Source: Cruorifilaria tuberocauda
Taxonomy: Eukaryota; Nematoda; Chromadorea; Rhabditida; Onchocercidae
NCBI GenBank assembly: GCA_013365365.1
Contig: JABVXU010000083.1
Span: forward strand, 104,995 to 168,994
DNA length: 64,000 nucleotides
Direction of reading: 5' to 3'
Under the pieces are notes generated by a model. It was not told the origin of the DNA and searched no databases. It worked only from the letters and a program-made list of their open reading frames with translations. Made by a program: the position numbers and the translations under genes. Positions 52,751 to 63,783 of this stretch are shown in pieces (positions within the stretch are counted from its first letter, which is position 1; each line of letters opens with the position of its first letter).

Positions 52751-53363
52751 ATGAAATTGACAGCATTACTTTGGTTTCCAGTTGTACGAAATTCGAAAGG
52801 AATAACTGTTTGGCTAGAATCGGATCGTTATAAATTTCCGAAAGGCAAAAGTCAACGTCATTTTACTTGGTATAAGGTGATTTACTGTCAAAATTAGAAT
52901 GGAAGTATAGATTTGGCTGGGAAATCAGATTAAATTCATTTCTATTCAATACAATATCCAGGTATTAAATCGGAATGAATGGCAAATAAATTTACTCTCC
53001 AAGTTTTTTATGTTATGATACTACTTTATGTCACTCAAAACATAATTGTGGTTTCTTATGAGTTATTTCTTTCCTCAGTGAATTATAGAGCAGGAAAAAT
53101 AAAAACTGATTAGAGGAGAACCATGTTAGTAGGCACCAAAATATCCGTTAGTTGGATATGTAGAGGGATAGGTTTTGATGATTAACATCATGAGTTAATC
53201 CCAGTTCGTAGGTATATTTCTCCTCGATCGAATTTGTAACTAATGAAATTTCATCAATTTCAAAAATTCAATTTTCAGTCTTCACTTGTTTATACTTTGG
53301 TGATCGCATCATACTTTCTGTACGCCCAAGTCCGTAGTGACAGTGATAAAAATTATAGACCAA
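52751..53363 (+). CDS. Candidate small membrane protein, first two exons
   Basis: Exon A (52751-52876) opens with ATG and gives 42 codons, basic in its second half (MKLTALLWFPVV..., ...FPKGKSQRHFTWYK), with a GTGATT donor. Exon B (53279-53363) follows a good TTTTCAG acceptor, encodes 28 codons with a likely membrane span (SSLVYTLVIASYFLYAQV) and ends at an ideal GTAAGT donor with one base over. The phases match each other. The next acceptor downstream is the one at 53819 in front of glyoxalase I, which continues the frame as [13 protein letters not shown]..., different from the glyoxalase frame, to a stop in glyoxalase exon 2. I do not recognise the protein. It could instead be a non-coding 5' leader of the glyoxalase gene. 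Confidence 0.45.
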
Positions 53364-53820
53364 GTAAGTTGTGATTGTGAACTTCATAAGAAAATATAGC
53401 TCGATGAATTTAACAAGCTTGCACAGTTCAGTAAAGAATCGTAGCATCACTTGTCACAGTGATGAACTGGAAAAATATAGGTTAGATAGATGAGTGAACA
53501 AAGAAGTGAAAATTTTATCTTGAAAGAAGAAAGAGCAGAACAGATGTGATTTAACACATGAGTAAATCATGATGTGAGATGAGAAGATATTTAATTTAAT
53601 GCATTATTGCTAAATATGTTCATATATTTTATTTCTCACCAAATACTTTCTGCATTGGTGATATTAATGATATTGGTTGTATCATTATACTTTCGGTGTT
53701 TCATTTAACTTTTTAAAATACATTATCGGTACTCCGTCTAACATCAATCTTTGGTTAATTTATTTTTTTGATTTTTGCAAAATTTGAAGTACAGTGAAAA
53801 TAAATTTTTGCTTTCATAGT

Positions 53821-54909
53821 ATGGGCTCGGTTCAAGGCGAATCAAGAGGAAGCACAAGTGTTGCCGGACCGATCTCAGCTGACGAAGTATATATATGTTT
53901 GACATTTTTGCTAACAAGTGATTTGAGTTTCTAGAAAGTACATGCGAAATATATTTGACATTTATAAATTTTGTTTTTCGATACTTATAATATATTGTGT
54001 ATCAAAAATTTTCCTCAATTTATTGCAAAATTTTTGATTTTTTGAGGGATAACTGATGACTACAGAACAAATAATTGCAGATCAAAGTATTGGTAAAGGA
54101 AGCACCGCCGGAAACGAGCGATTTTTACTTCCAGCAAACGATGCTGCGTATCAAAGATCCTCGGAAAACGTTGCCATTTTATTGTAATATTCTGGGAATG
54201 AGGTTCATGCAATTTTCGCTCTTCACTTTGTATTCTGTTACATTGTTAATTTATAAATAATTATTTTAAAGAGACAATATTTCAGATTACTGAAACAAAT
54301 GGACTTTCCAGAAGGGAAATTCTCCTTATATTTCCTGGGCTACAAGCTGGCATCAGAAATCCCCAGTGATCCTGTAGAACAAAAACGTTATGCACTTTCG
54401 ACATTGGCAACAATTGAATTAACTCAGTAAGTTTTTGATTTACTTATAACTTAACTTAATTTATTCTCTGAATTCTTATTGACTATTGGGTATATAATTC
54501 AGAATTAAAATTTATTCACAATGTATGTTTTCTACAAAAAAGTTAATTTCGTAAGTTAATTTATTTTTTAGTAATTGGGGTACCGAGAACGATCCGAATT
54601 TCAGTTATCATAACGGAAATAAAGAACCACGCGGTTTTGGTGAGTTTTATTGCTCAGTGCTGTTTTGAAGAATAATGACTGGTAATGGAAAAGTGAATTT
54701 TCGTGTCGTAGTAATAGAAGTATGTGAAACTTAGTTTTTTAGGACATATCGGTATAGCAGTAAAAGATGTTTATGCAGCATGTAAACGCTTCGAGGAATT
54801 AGGCGTTCAGTTCGTGAAGAAACCTGACGATGGTCGCATGAAAGGATTAGCATTTATCCAGGATCCAGATGGTTATTGGATCGAAATATTCAATCCTTAT
54901 ACTGTATAA
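53821..54909 (+). CDS. GLO1: Lactoylglutathione lyase (glyoxalase I)
   Basis: Converts the methylglyoxal-glutathione hemithioacetal to S-lactoylglutathione in the cytosol. Exons 53821-53886, 54081-54202, 54286-54426, 54572-54639, 54743-54909; phases close, 187 aa (human 184). The four metal ligands of the family are all present: Gln in [10 protein letters not shown], Glu in ATIELTHNWGT, His in GFGHIGIAV, Glu in GYWIEIFNP. Other conserved blocks are [41 protein letters not shown] and [12 protein letters not shown]. The reading frame of exon 1 is supported by [16 protein letters not shown], which resembles the N-terminus I remember for the C. elegans enzyme. The ATG is one base after a splice-type acceptor (TTTCATAG), suggesting trans-splicing or an upstream leader exon. 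Confidence 0.96.
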
Positions 54910-54944
54910 TTTTTGCGTAGAAGTCTTTTATGTCGTTACTGCTG

Positions 54945-54950
54945 AATAAA
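54945..54950 (+). promoter_or_regulatory. Poly(A) signal of glyoxalase I
   Basis: AATAAA 35 nt after the stop codon, a typical short nematode 3' UTR. Confidence 0.75.
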
Positions 54951-55855
54951 TGCTTCTAGTTTCACTCTTTTTAAATATGGAAATTAACTTGTAGAAATCC
55001 TAAGAAAATTTATCAGTCATGTTTTTTACAAAGGCTCCAAAGTGAGGGATGAGTTCCGGTGAACATGTGAAGAATACATGTAGCCCAGTACAATTTCTCA
55101 GAAATCTTCAATTTATTATAGACAGAAAAAGTAGGAAAAAAGTTATACAATGCTGTAAAATCTCACAGAATCGCTTCAACAGCATTTGAAAATAAACTTT
55201 TCACTATTGATATAAGGCTTCAGTTTAATTTTAAGGGAGAAAGTCAAGTACAAAAACTGATTTTTTTTTTCTTCAAATTCTTTTCCATCGTTGAGATAAT
55301 AATCAGTTATTAATGCAGAGAAATTAACTCGAATTTTACTCTAACTTTACGAAAGATAATTACTGCTTAGCGAATAACGCATTTACTGGAGTTTATAATA
55401 TTGCCTTTACATGAAACATTTTTCCGTTTATGATGCATTTTCTTTCTCTGAATAGTGGTTTTAACTTATCAGATAATTTAGTGTTTTGCTGTGTAGCAAA
55501 ATGTAATAGTAAGGGAAAGAAAAATAAACTTTTATTAAAAAAAACATTCGATAGTAGTAATATAGTATCGTAATGAATAAATTTTGAAATAAAAAGCTAG
55601 CATCAGTGTTTAATAGAGTGGAAATTATGATGGGGAGGAAATGGACATTCGATTCAGAAAGTTGCTTTCGGAAGAATCACTCAGATTTTCCGGTTGCTCA
55701 AAATATTTCAAATCCCTAACCTTTATTGTTTGTTGGATAATTAATCAAATACTGTTGATTATTCATAATGTGTTAATGGAGTGTTATTTAAGAAATATGA
55801 TGAATTTATCCAATCTTCATCATTTAACAAGTTACATTTGAACAAATACCAATCT
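54951..55855. other. Convergent intergenic region, GLO1 / LIM gene
   Basis: Should contain the 3' UTR of the minus-strand LIM gene; a minus-strand AATAAA lies at 55722-55727, about 130 nt past its stop. A 66-codon plus-strand frame (55641-55841) overlaps that UTR and has no recognisable family. Confidence 0.45.
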
Positions 55856-57262
55856 TCATGGTCCAGCTGGCCTCATCAGATTATACGGATATTCACCTTT
55901 TGTTTTTGGACTATATAAAAGATTGGATCGATGTGGTATCGGATCATGTGGCCCAGGTGTTGGCACATGTCCTGCACAATATACCTAAAATTATTAGTGA
56001 AATGAAATCTAATGGAAATTGAAATTTCCTCTCTATTTTTTTTCATTTCCTTTCCTCTCTTTTCTTCTTTCTATGACAGAAAAATCAACTTCAAAGAAAT
56101 GAGAAATGTTATTGTCATAAAAATATTTGATGTCAAATATCATAGTGTCTTCTATTTTTCAAAATTAAGTATCAGTATTGGAAATTAAGTATGAACGTAT
56201 AAATCAAAAAATGAGCCGTTATTCATTAGGAAATATAAATGTCGAATGGCTACAGATGTATAAATAGATAAGTGGAAGAATGTGTTATCAAATTATCACC
56301 TCAAGATCTTGTGTATCATTTCTGTTATTATGATAAGTTTTCAGTGATAAGCGTGATCCACATATCCAACACTTGAAACAACCCTTAAAAGCAAAATTCT
56401 TTTCTTCATGATAAAATATCTTTTTCATTCTAGGCAAATAAAAATCTTTCATACTTAAATTTATTTATTCTAACAAATTACCTTTTTTAGGATCGAAGAT
56501 CATTCAGAAATGAGTTGGAATTTCGAAAGTGAAAATTCAGGATAATGAAAAAATCATTTATTAATTTCATTTTTCTTTTGAAGAAGTTGCAAGATATAAG
56601 ATTGCAATCATGTCAAATACGGTAAGTTTAAATCTGAGAGATATGATAAGAAAGTTAAAATATGATAAGTGATATTGATTAAAAAGATAGCAAAAATATG
56701 AATGATTCATTGAATGAGATCAGCGATAAAATATCAATCTCAAATTAGTTGTTGAAATTTTCAAGCAAATGATCATTATATATCACTGCGACATTTATCA
56801 GTTTTCAGTTTTAATTTCAACAAATTTACTCAACAGCTTCGTTTTAGAAGTGAAAATGAAAGTGGAAAAGTAATCAATGAAATTTTTGCTAAAGCAAATA
56901 AAACAATAATGGCGGATGATTCAATTATGGAAAATTAAAGAGTGAAACGAATGATAAAATCACTTATAGGAATGGTAATTAATAAACTATTGCCATTAGT
57001 TACTTTATCAATTATACATTAATTTATAAACCGTTCAGTAATCTAATGCTTTTATTGATTGGAAAAGAAGTTTGGCAAAGTAAAGCAAAAACAAAAGAAA
57101 GCCAAGAATTTTCAGCGAAATAGAGGAGAGAAAATTTATAGAAACAAAGCATTGATTACTTTTACTTTAACTTACTTTATGAAAAAGAACGCCATCCTTC
57201 AATGGACCAATCTTATCATTGAAATAGGTCGGTCTTTTACATCGAAAACAAGGCTCTTTCAT
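55856..57262 (-). CDS. Small single-LIM-domain protein
   Basis: Three short minus-strand exons, all phase 0: 57262-57176, 56383-56300, 55984-55856, totalling 99 aa; none forms a long open frame, so the gene is easy to miss. Together they make one complete LIM zinc domain: CFRCKR at the start, then His in LFHK, CFKCWICGSRLSLKTY across the first junction, and VYCAGHVP at the end, giving the C-x2-C...H-x2-C-x2-C-x2-C...C-x2-H ligand set. A Pro-rich tail (TPGPHDPIPH, ending YNLMRPAGP) follows and TGA closes the frame. The ATG is six bases after a TTTGCAG acceptor, and the frame has a stop at that acceptor, so the start is firm. From memory the LIM resembles the N-terminal LIM of C. elegans ltd-1, but no transglutaminase-like domain is seen here. 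LIM domains act in protein-protein contacts. Confidence 0.85.
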
Positions 57263-58155
57263 TGCTCACTGCAAACACTTTTTCCACATAGGCAATATAT
57301 CAGTTATCGTTATTATTTTTATCACTATCTTTTCATTATTCTCACGATAATGGATACGATGAATAATATTCTACGATAATTCGTTAACAAACTAAATATT
57401 GAAATGTGTAATTGATTGGTTTTAGGAGAAAAAAAGGAATTGTCAAATAGAAACAACGATTATAAGCGATCATTTTCACATTTTGTCTATTTAATTTAGA
57501 ATAATTCAGCTGATTCAACATTTTCCGAAAACTGTTTGACTTTCTTTTTTTTTGCTTTTCATACGTTAGCTTAACTTTTATGAAAAGTTTCCTTACACTG
57601 TCGATTTATCGCTATTAAATGCTATCATATTGGTCCGATCAAAATCGAATTATTTAAAAATAATACGAAAAGAATGAAATTAAAAAGAAATTTAAATATT
57701 TATGTTTACTTTATCAAGTAAGGCGATTTATTAGAAGTTCTATATTAATATTACTTACTAAAAATAAATTATTAAAAGTTGTTAAAATTTCACTTAGTGA
57801 GGGGAAAGTAAGACTTATTAAAAAGCACAGAAAGAGAAGTTAGTAAAAGCAATCTAATTGATATGATCGATCGTTAAGGAAATATTTAAGAAATTGTCCT
57901 GAGAGAGACGAGAATGAGTAAATGAGAGAGAAGTCATTGCAAAAATTCCAGAATAAAAATGTGACAAAAGTTATAAAGTGAAGTGTAGCCGTGGAATTAA
58001 TAGTAGAAAGGTCAGAGGACTGGAATAAACCGGGGGAGAGGGAATGCGAGGTGATTGAAAATGTAGAAAGAGGGATGATACAGAAAGTATACTTACTAAA
58101 AATCATAAGTGAATATTGAAGTGGGTAAACGAAATGAGAGTAATCGAGTTGTGTA

Positions 58156-58278
58156 ATCAAAAATCGCGGATAATGAAGTACAGGTTTAGTAGGTATGCGA
58201 GACTGGTTCAGTTTCCTGAGATAATTTCTACTGGTATGTCTCAGTTGTTAATTGTATCAACTGGTTTCGGATGAGTAA
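58156..58278 (+). repeat. Dispersed direct repeat, copy 1
   Basis: About 120 bp matching 58611-58729 in the same orientation (shared blocks include GCGGATAATGAA, TACAGGTTTAGTAGGTA and GTTAATTGTATCAACTGGTT). Copy 1 has four bases (TGCG) missing from copy 2. Confidence 0.9.
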
Positions 58279-58610
58279 AGTGTTCACATCTGAATTAATT
58301 GTTTACTTAAATAATCAATGACTTCTTGCTAATAGAAGAAAAATTACATTAATTTTGACTTCAACAATTTATATATGATTTTGAGGATAAAATTAACAAA
58401 AATCAGAAATCAATTACTCGTTAAAAAATCAAATAATAGTTGAAACAGAAAGGAGAAAAGTTAATGAGTAATGTATTATCATTATTGATAAGCAAAAGTA
58501 TTTATTATTTGTCAGAGGGAATTACTGGTGTAAGAGATTCTAATTGGAAATGATAATATTATATAGAATAGGTGCAATCAACTAAAAATGTTGAGATGTC
58601 GAATTTTGTT

Positions 58611-58729
58611 ATCAAAAATTGCGGATAATGAAATACAGGTTTAGTAGGTAAGACTGGTTCGATTTCCGGAGATAATTTCTACTGATATGTTTCAATTGTT
58701 AATTGTATCAACTGGTTCCGGATGAGTAA
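58611..58729 (+). repeat. Dispersed direct repeat, copy 2
   Basis: Second copy of the repeat at 58156-58278, about 88-90% identical by eye, 330 bp downstream. It contains a GGTTCGATTTCC motif that looks like a tRNA B box, but no cloverleaf could be drawn. Confidence 0.9.
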
Positions 58730-58997
58730 TAAACAGAAATTCAGGTATATCAAATGATCGGATTAATGGTTTTATATTTAATTATTTTATTTCCAATAAG
58801 TTTTTACTTTCCATTGACAATTTCCGTCTTTTTATTTGAAGAGATGATCACAACGAAGAATGATCCGGTAATATCCATCCTAAAGAGGATGATCAATAAT
58901 CCTAAATCTTTTGAATTTATTGAAAGAAATAGCCAGTCATTTAGAATCACAAACTTTTTAATAGATGAATAAAGAAGATTTATATCAAATGAAAGGG

Positions 58998-59038
58998 AAC
59001 GAGAGAGGGGAAGAGAGAGAGGGAGAGAGAGAGAGAGA
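58998..59038. repeat. GA-rich microsatellite
   Basis: Interrupted then perfect GA run in the LIM/EF-hand intergenic region. Confidence 0.85.
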
Positions 59039-59182
59039 ATTCTAGTCGAATGAAAAGCTTCAGCTTTGATTTATCATTCCTCTCTTCCATCATACCTTTT
59101 GTTTAATGTCAACAAATGACAAGTTATTTTAGTCGACATGCTTGACCAAAACGCCACATGTTTTTTTGTATATAATATTGAC

Positions 59183-59236
59183 AGACACACACACACACAC
59201 ACAGACACATACATACACACATACACACATACATAC
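59183..59236. repeat. CA/CATA microsatellite
   Basis: Perfect AC run followed by ACATAC units in the LIM/EF-hand intergenic region; the open frame across it is a product of the repeat. Confidence 0.85.
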
Positions 59237-60313
59237 ACCCATAACATATGGTAAATAAAATTGGGATTTTTATTGACTTTCCTGAAATATAAACCATAAA
59301 AATCAGTTCAAGCATTTAATTATATTTGAACGAATTCAAGGAATCCAAATGGTGAAAACCTAAATTTATCAAAATTGTAAACAATAGTAATAGGATGATA
59401 TAGTTTTGATCGAGAAACTGATATGATCTGTTGATACGGTTAATGATTGATAAATCATTATCATCAATTTGAAATGATTGAATTGAAAGAGCCGAAGAAG
59501 GGAAGAGAAATATTATAGTTAAATTGAAAGTTTGAACTTTACTTTGTTTTTACTTTTCATCCCTTAATTCATTAATGCTTGAAAATGTGATTTGAGTTAC
59601 TAATTATTATCATATTATTATTATTATTATCATTATCAATAACACAGAATTGCAATTTACAATTACTTAATAATTAATTAATGACACGATAATTGCACGG
59701 CATAAATAAGTTATAATGCGAAATAATCGGAAATGATTTTAAGAAAACCCTGTTAAGCTAGTCATTCTTTCCATTCGTATCGATAAATAAATAAATAGGA
59801 AATTGAGATCAATAATAATTGTTTTAATCAAGTGGATATAGGGAGAGAAGGAAAGAGAGAGTAAGAGAGAGGGAAAGAAAAAAAAGCAATAGTTGAAATT
59901 AAAATTTCAAATTTTCCAGAATGTATATAATTCGGTATTAATAAAAAAATAAATGTTAAAACAGATAATTAATCTTTCAAAATTTTATTTTAATCAATAA
60001 CAAAAGAAGGAAGAAGAAAATAAAGAGAGGAAAAAATATGATGGAAATGAAAAAAGTCTGATAAAGGTATGATAAGGTATGATAAATAATAACGAATTAA
60101 TAATTATTCATTTGTAAATTATAAATTTTTGTACAAAATGATTGCACAAATAATACAATCAATAAAATTAGGATTTTAATCTAAACTGAATTAATGTAAT
60201 ATTGAAAGTAAATAATTTCACGAAATGCAGCAACGAGCAAAAATTACGAAATATTAAAGCTTTTCAATTAAAAAATTTTTTGTGTTTTAAATTTCTATGA
60301 TCAAATCAATATA

Positions 60314-63300
60314 TCAGGAGGAATGCAGTAGATGAGCTTCTTTAAAAAGCCGGATCGAATTACATTCAGATGCTAACATTCTTTCCACATCTTCCACCGT
60401 TATCAATCCATCATTATCACTATCCATTTTCTAAACTGAATCTTGTAAAGAACGTTGTTTCGAGTGAATTTGCACTTACTGATAAGTGCAATATGAAAGT
60501 AAAAAAAAAAGATAAACGAATTTATCGAATAATATTTGGTCAATTTCTTTGATATATAATGCTGTATCACTTATCATTATTATAATCACTACTACTATAC
60601 TTCTTTAATAAGTTAATAATTAATCGTTCAGTGTTAAATTGACTTAATAATTTTTAAATTAGCTTGAGTTTTCCCACATCCTCCCATAACTGAAAAGGTA
60701 AGAATTATAATATTAACATATGAAAATTAGCATGGAGTAAGAATTATATCTCCAGATTAATTAATTATTATCATAAACAAGTTAAACAGTATTTACTTAG
60801 CACCAGTGGCTCAATATTTTATCAATGATATATCACTTATCATTATTATAATCACTACTACTATACTAATTAGTATTCTTATAAATCACTTTTGCTACTA
60901 ACTGTTACTTCTATTTTTAGTAATAACTGATATTACTAATGCGACATTAATTATCACTATCATATTTATCATGATTAAATTATTAAGAAAAAAAAAGTTT
61001 AATAATAAAAGAAAAAGATCGAACGTGAAAGTTTACGTTAAAGCACTGTGATGCGTGATGCTTGAAATTGGATGGAAATTGAAATGGCGTATGCGATGAG
61101 CAACTACTTCCATCATCCGGAATATGCGTTTGAATGAATAAATCGCGTGAACTGCAAACCGCAGATGGAGCATTTAGGCTGAATATCGCTTCCGCATAAT
61201 CTTCGAATGAATCAAAATTTATTTGCTCCTAAAAAATTAAATTGAAATGAAAATGAAATGTTTTTCTTAAACAATAAATCTATTCCTTAATAAAAGATAA
61301 TTAGCAAATTACATTAATTAATGCGTTTAAGCACAAAGACAAATATAATGAATAAGGTAATAATTAAATTAATTGTGAGCAATTAATAAACTAACTTCAT
61401 CATCTGGTTCCATCAAAAGAAAGACAAATTGTGCTATTCTCGAGAAATTGCTTGATGAACTTTGTGAACTTGTCGATGCATAAGCACAATGACATTCACT
61501 TATTCTATGCAAACATAATATCAATTCCTGGGAATGGAAAAAAAGAAATTAAAATTTATTTTGACATTTCAATCATACAATTTAATTAATTGCAATGATT
61601 TATTAGGTACATAATAGCATTTAGGAGTACGATCAATTTTATTTTAATCTCAGTGATATGAAAAAAATCACTGTTCAATAATACTTGAAAGTATAATTCA
61701 AAATGATAGCTTTAGTTATAATTTATAAAAGCAATTAATACCTCAAAAGTAATATATTTTTGAGTTTTACTACCGGCAATAGCGCGGAAAACACGATCGG
61801 CAAATTCGGTATTTACGGATTTGGGAAATACCAATTGGAATATTCGCCTCCACTGGTGCAAAGACATTCGTCCATTTGAACAAATCTATGAAATATTGAT
61901 TGGAAACTACAAACTTCTTATGTAATACTTAGAAAAGGAGAAAAAAGGCAAATGTTGTAGTTGGAATTTTTTGGTATTTACGGATCTGGGAAATACCAGT
62001 TGAGATATTCGCCTCCGCTGGTGCAATCAATTATTTATATCTTTTAGAATTTAAAATTTTCCGAAAATTTTCATTTCATAAAAAAACTTTAATAATTCTG
62101 GAATGGAGATAAATGATTAATCGATAATTTAATAGTTATAAAATCCAATGTAATAAATAAGGATTAAGCTGAAATTAATATATTTCTTCAGTATGAAAGT
62201 TTATTAACCTGTTTAAAATTTCGATACATAAACATAATCCATTCCTTATTGAAACCTGTTGCATGAATTAGATCATTCATTGAAGGTGGTTGTGTATTGA
62301 ATGGATTCGACAACAAATCTTCGATGTCGATTTCTACGTCTGGAAAATTCGAGAATTATAATTAGTATTATTGTTATCAGTATTCATTACAGTTATTATC
62401 ATTCGTTATTATCATTCCTACTGTTATGATTATACGTACTATCAGTAACAATGGCAAGTATGTTTGTGCAAAATTGAGCAAGAAAGTGTATTAACTTAAA
62501 AATTGAATAACTTAAAGACCGATAACCTCACGCAAAATATATCTATTATCATCTCATATCGACAGTTTGAAATTTCAAAATGTCAATTAAAATTGATTAT
62601 GCAAGAAATAAGTAATAATACTACTGATAACATGATAATGAATTAAAAGACAATTTTATAAGTGTGACAAATGCGCCTTATAAATAATACGATACATAAG
62701 CCAGAACTTGCCATCGTCATAAAAACAAAGCCATAATTGTATCCTACGGCAAGCCCAATATAGCAATTCGCATAAACGATTTGATGGTAAACACGAAGGA
62801 GTATCACCAAAAAGCCTAAAAAGTTATGTCAGGTAAATGATTATACCAATTTGGAACAATTAATCTAACAGTGAGATTACTAGTAACCTTTTAAGTTTGT
62901 GATATTTTTCCGTAGTTGTTGGATGTTCAGGATAAGTTTCCGGATAACGTTTTGTTTTCATATTATTCAATGATCTGAAATGATCCATTATGATTTCATA
63001 TTAAATTAATCTAACTAAAGAAATCTTTCTTTCTTTGAATATGCTAATGATTGAGAATTATTCGGCAAAATCGATAATCACTAATAAACGTATAATTCTA
63101 AACTTTCCATAGAATTAAGTTTGCTTAAACATTTATACTTATTGTTTATTGTAGCAATAAAGTAATAATAAAGTGATGATAAAAATTGAAAAGAAAGAAG
63201 AAAATTTTCATTTTCAAAGTAAAATTCTTAATTATTTTCATGAATCTCCAATTAATCATTAATATTTCTCCGTACCAACGTTGCTATCCTATTATCAATA

Positions 63301-63518
63301 ATGAAATAATAACGTATTTTAATTGTATTACTTCTATTTTATTACTTCCTTTCCATACAACTATCATTTCCGATATCACTTACTCTGATATCACGTTACT
63401 TTTTAAACGAAAAAAGGAAGTAACTTTAAAATGATAAACTTTCTCATTTGATGCTTATCGTTGAACAAAAAAAAAACACTTCAAAATTACAAAGACATTC
63501 ATTTATCGGATAATAAAA

Positions 63519-63554
<36 letters not shown>

Positions 63555-63783
63555 TAGTAGAAGAAATCATCGGGGGGGCATTTCCCTTAATGACAAACTG
63601 TGAAGGAGTTAGCAAATATGCTAAATATAAGCGATGGTAACTGCAATATAATATTTGTAAACAACAAATGTGAGCTTTCCTTACACTTCAAAGTGGCGCA
63701 CATTGACAGGCGGTAACGATGGCGCATTCGTTCCCTCAATGCTTTGTGTATTTTTTTTATCATGTATTCTTTTTCAACTTCAT
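60314..63783 (-). CDS. Divergent EF-hand protein, KChIP/neuronal-calcium-sensor type (5' partial)
   Basis: Minus-strand exons 63783-63687, 62974-62888, 62815-62727, 62339-62209, 61885-61742, 61527-61396, 61228-61037, 60430-60314 (stop TGA at 60314); phases close, at least 329 aa. The core follows KChIP order: helix with FNKEWIMFMYRNFKQICSNG, then MSLHQWRRIFQLVFPKSV, FADRVFRAIAG, YITFEELILCLHRI, then FLLMEPDDEEQINFDSFEDY. Only the last EF-hand has a canonical loop, DSDNDGLITVED, with Asp rather than Glu at position 12; the earlier loops lack several acidic ligands. A basic Arg-rich N-terminal helix (IHKALRERMRHRYRLSMCA) and two Ser-rich insertions make it longer than typical KChIPs (about 220-250 aa). 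The first exon starts in mid-codon, so the true start is upstream or beyond the window. Role as Ca2+ sensor is inferred. Confidence 0.78.
60565..60601 (+). repeat. 37-bp exact direct repeat, copy 1
   Basis: Identical to 60831-60867 (starts TATCACTTATCATT, ends ACTACTACTATACT), 229 bp apart, both in the intron between the last two EF-hand gene exons. Confidence 0.9.
60831..60867 (+). repeat. 37-bp exact direct repeat, copy 2
   Basis: Second copy of the unit at 60565-60601, same orientation, no mismatches. Confidence 0.9.
61973..62026 (-). pseudogene. Partial duplicate of an EF-hand exon
   Basis: Matches 61808-61861, inside the 61885-61742 exon, at 49 of 54 bases with no gaps, same orientation, about 110 bp away in the adjoining upstream intron. 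On the minus strand it still reads LHQ..RRI..QLVFP..SVNT with Trp to Arg and Phe to Ser changes. No matched acceptor and donor flank it, so it is probably a non-functional relic. Confidence 0.85.
63523..63552. repeat. (GA)n microsatellite
   Basis: Perfect GA run of about 15 units in the first visible intron of the EF-hand gene. Confidence 0.9.

Larger units (their letters stand above)
57263..60313. other. Intergenic region between LIM and EF-hand genes
   Basis: Three kilobases separating two minus-strand genes; it must contain the LIM gene promoter and the EF-hand 3' UTR. It holds the dispersed repeat pair at 58156/58611 and several simple repeats. A 106-codon minus-strand frame (57840-58160) and a 73-codon plus-strand frame (58754-58972) show no family resemblance. 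Confidence 0.5.

Noticed and set aside
55641..55841. 66-codon plus-strand frame after glyoxalase I
   Set aside because: Lies antisense to the LIM gene 3' UTR and has no family resemblance.
57840..58160. 106-codon minus-strand frame between the LIM and EF-hand genes
   Set aside because: Phe/Ser-rich antisense of a purine-rich stretch; overlaps repeat copy 1; no recognisable domain.
58660..58705. tRNA-like B-box motif (GGTTCGATTTCC) in repeat copy 2
   Set aside because: No acceptor stem, anticodon arm or matching A box could be placed, and the other repeat copy lacks the motif.
58754..58972. 73-codon plus-strand frame with a hydrophobic start
   Set aside because: AT-driven hydrophobic composition, no splice context or family resemblance.
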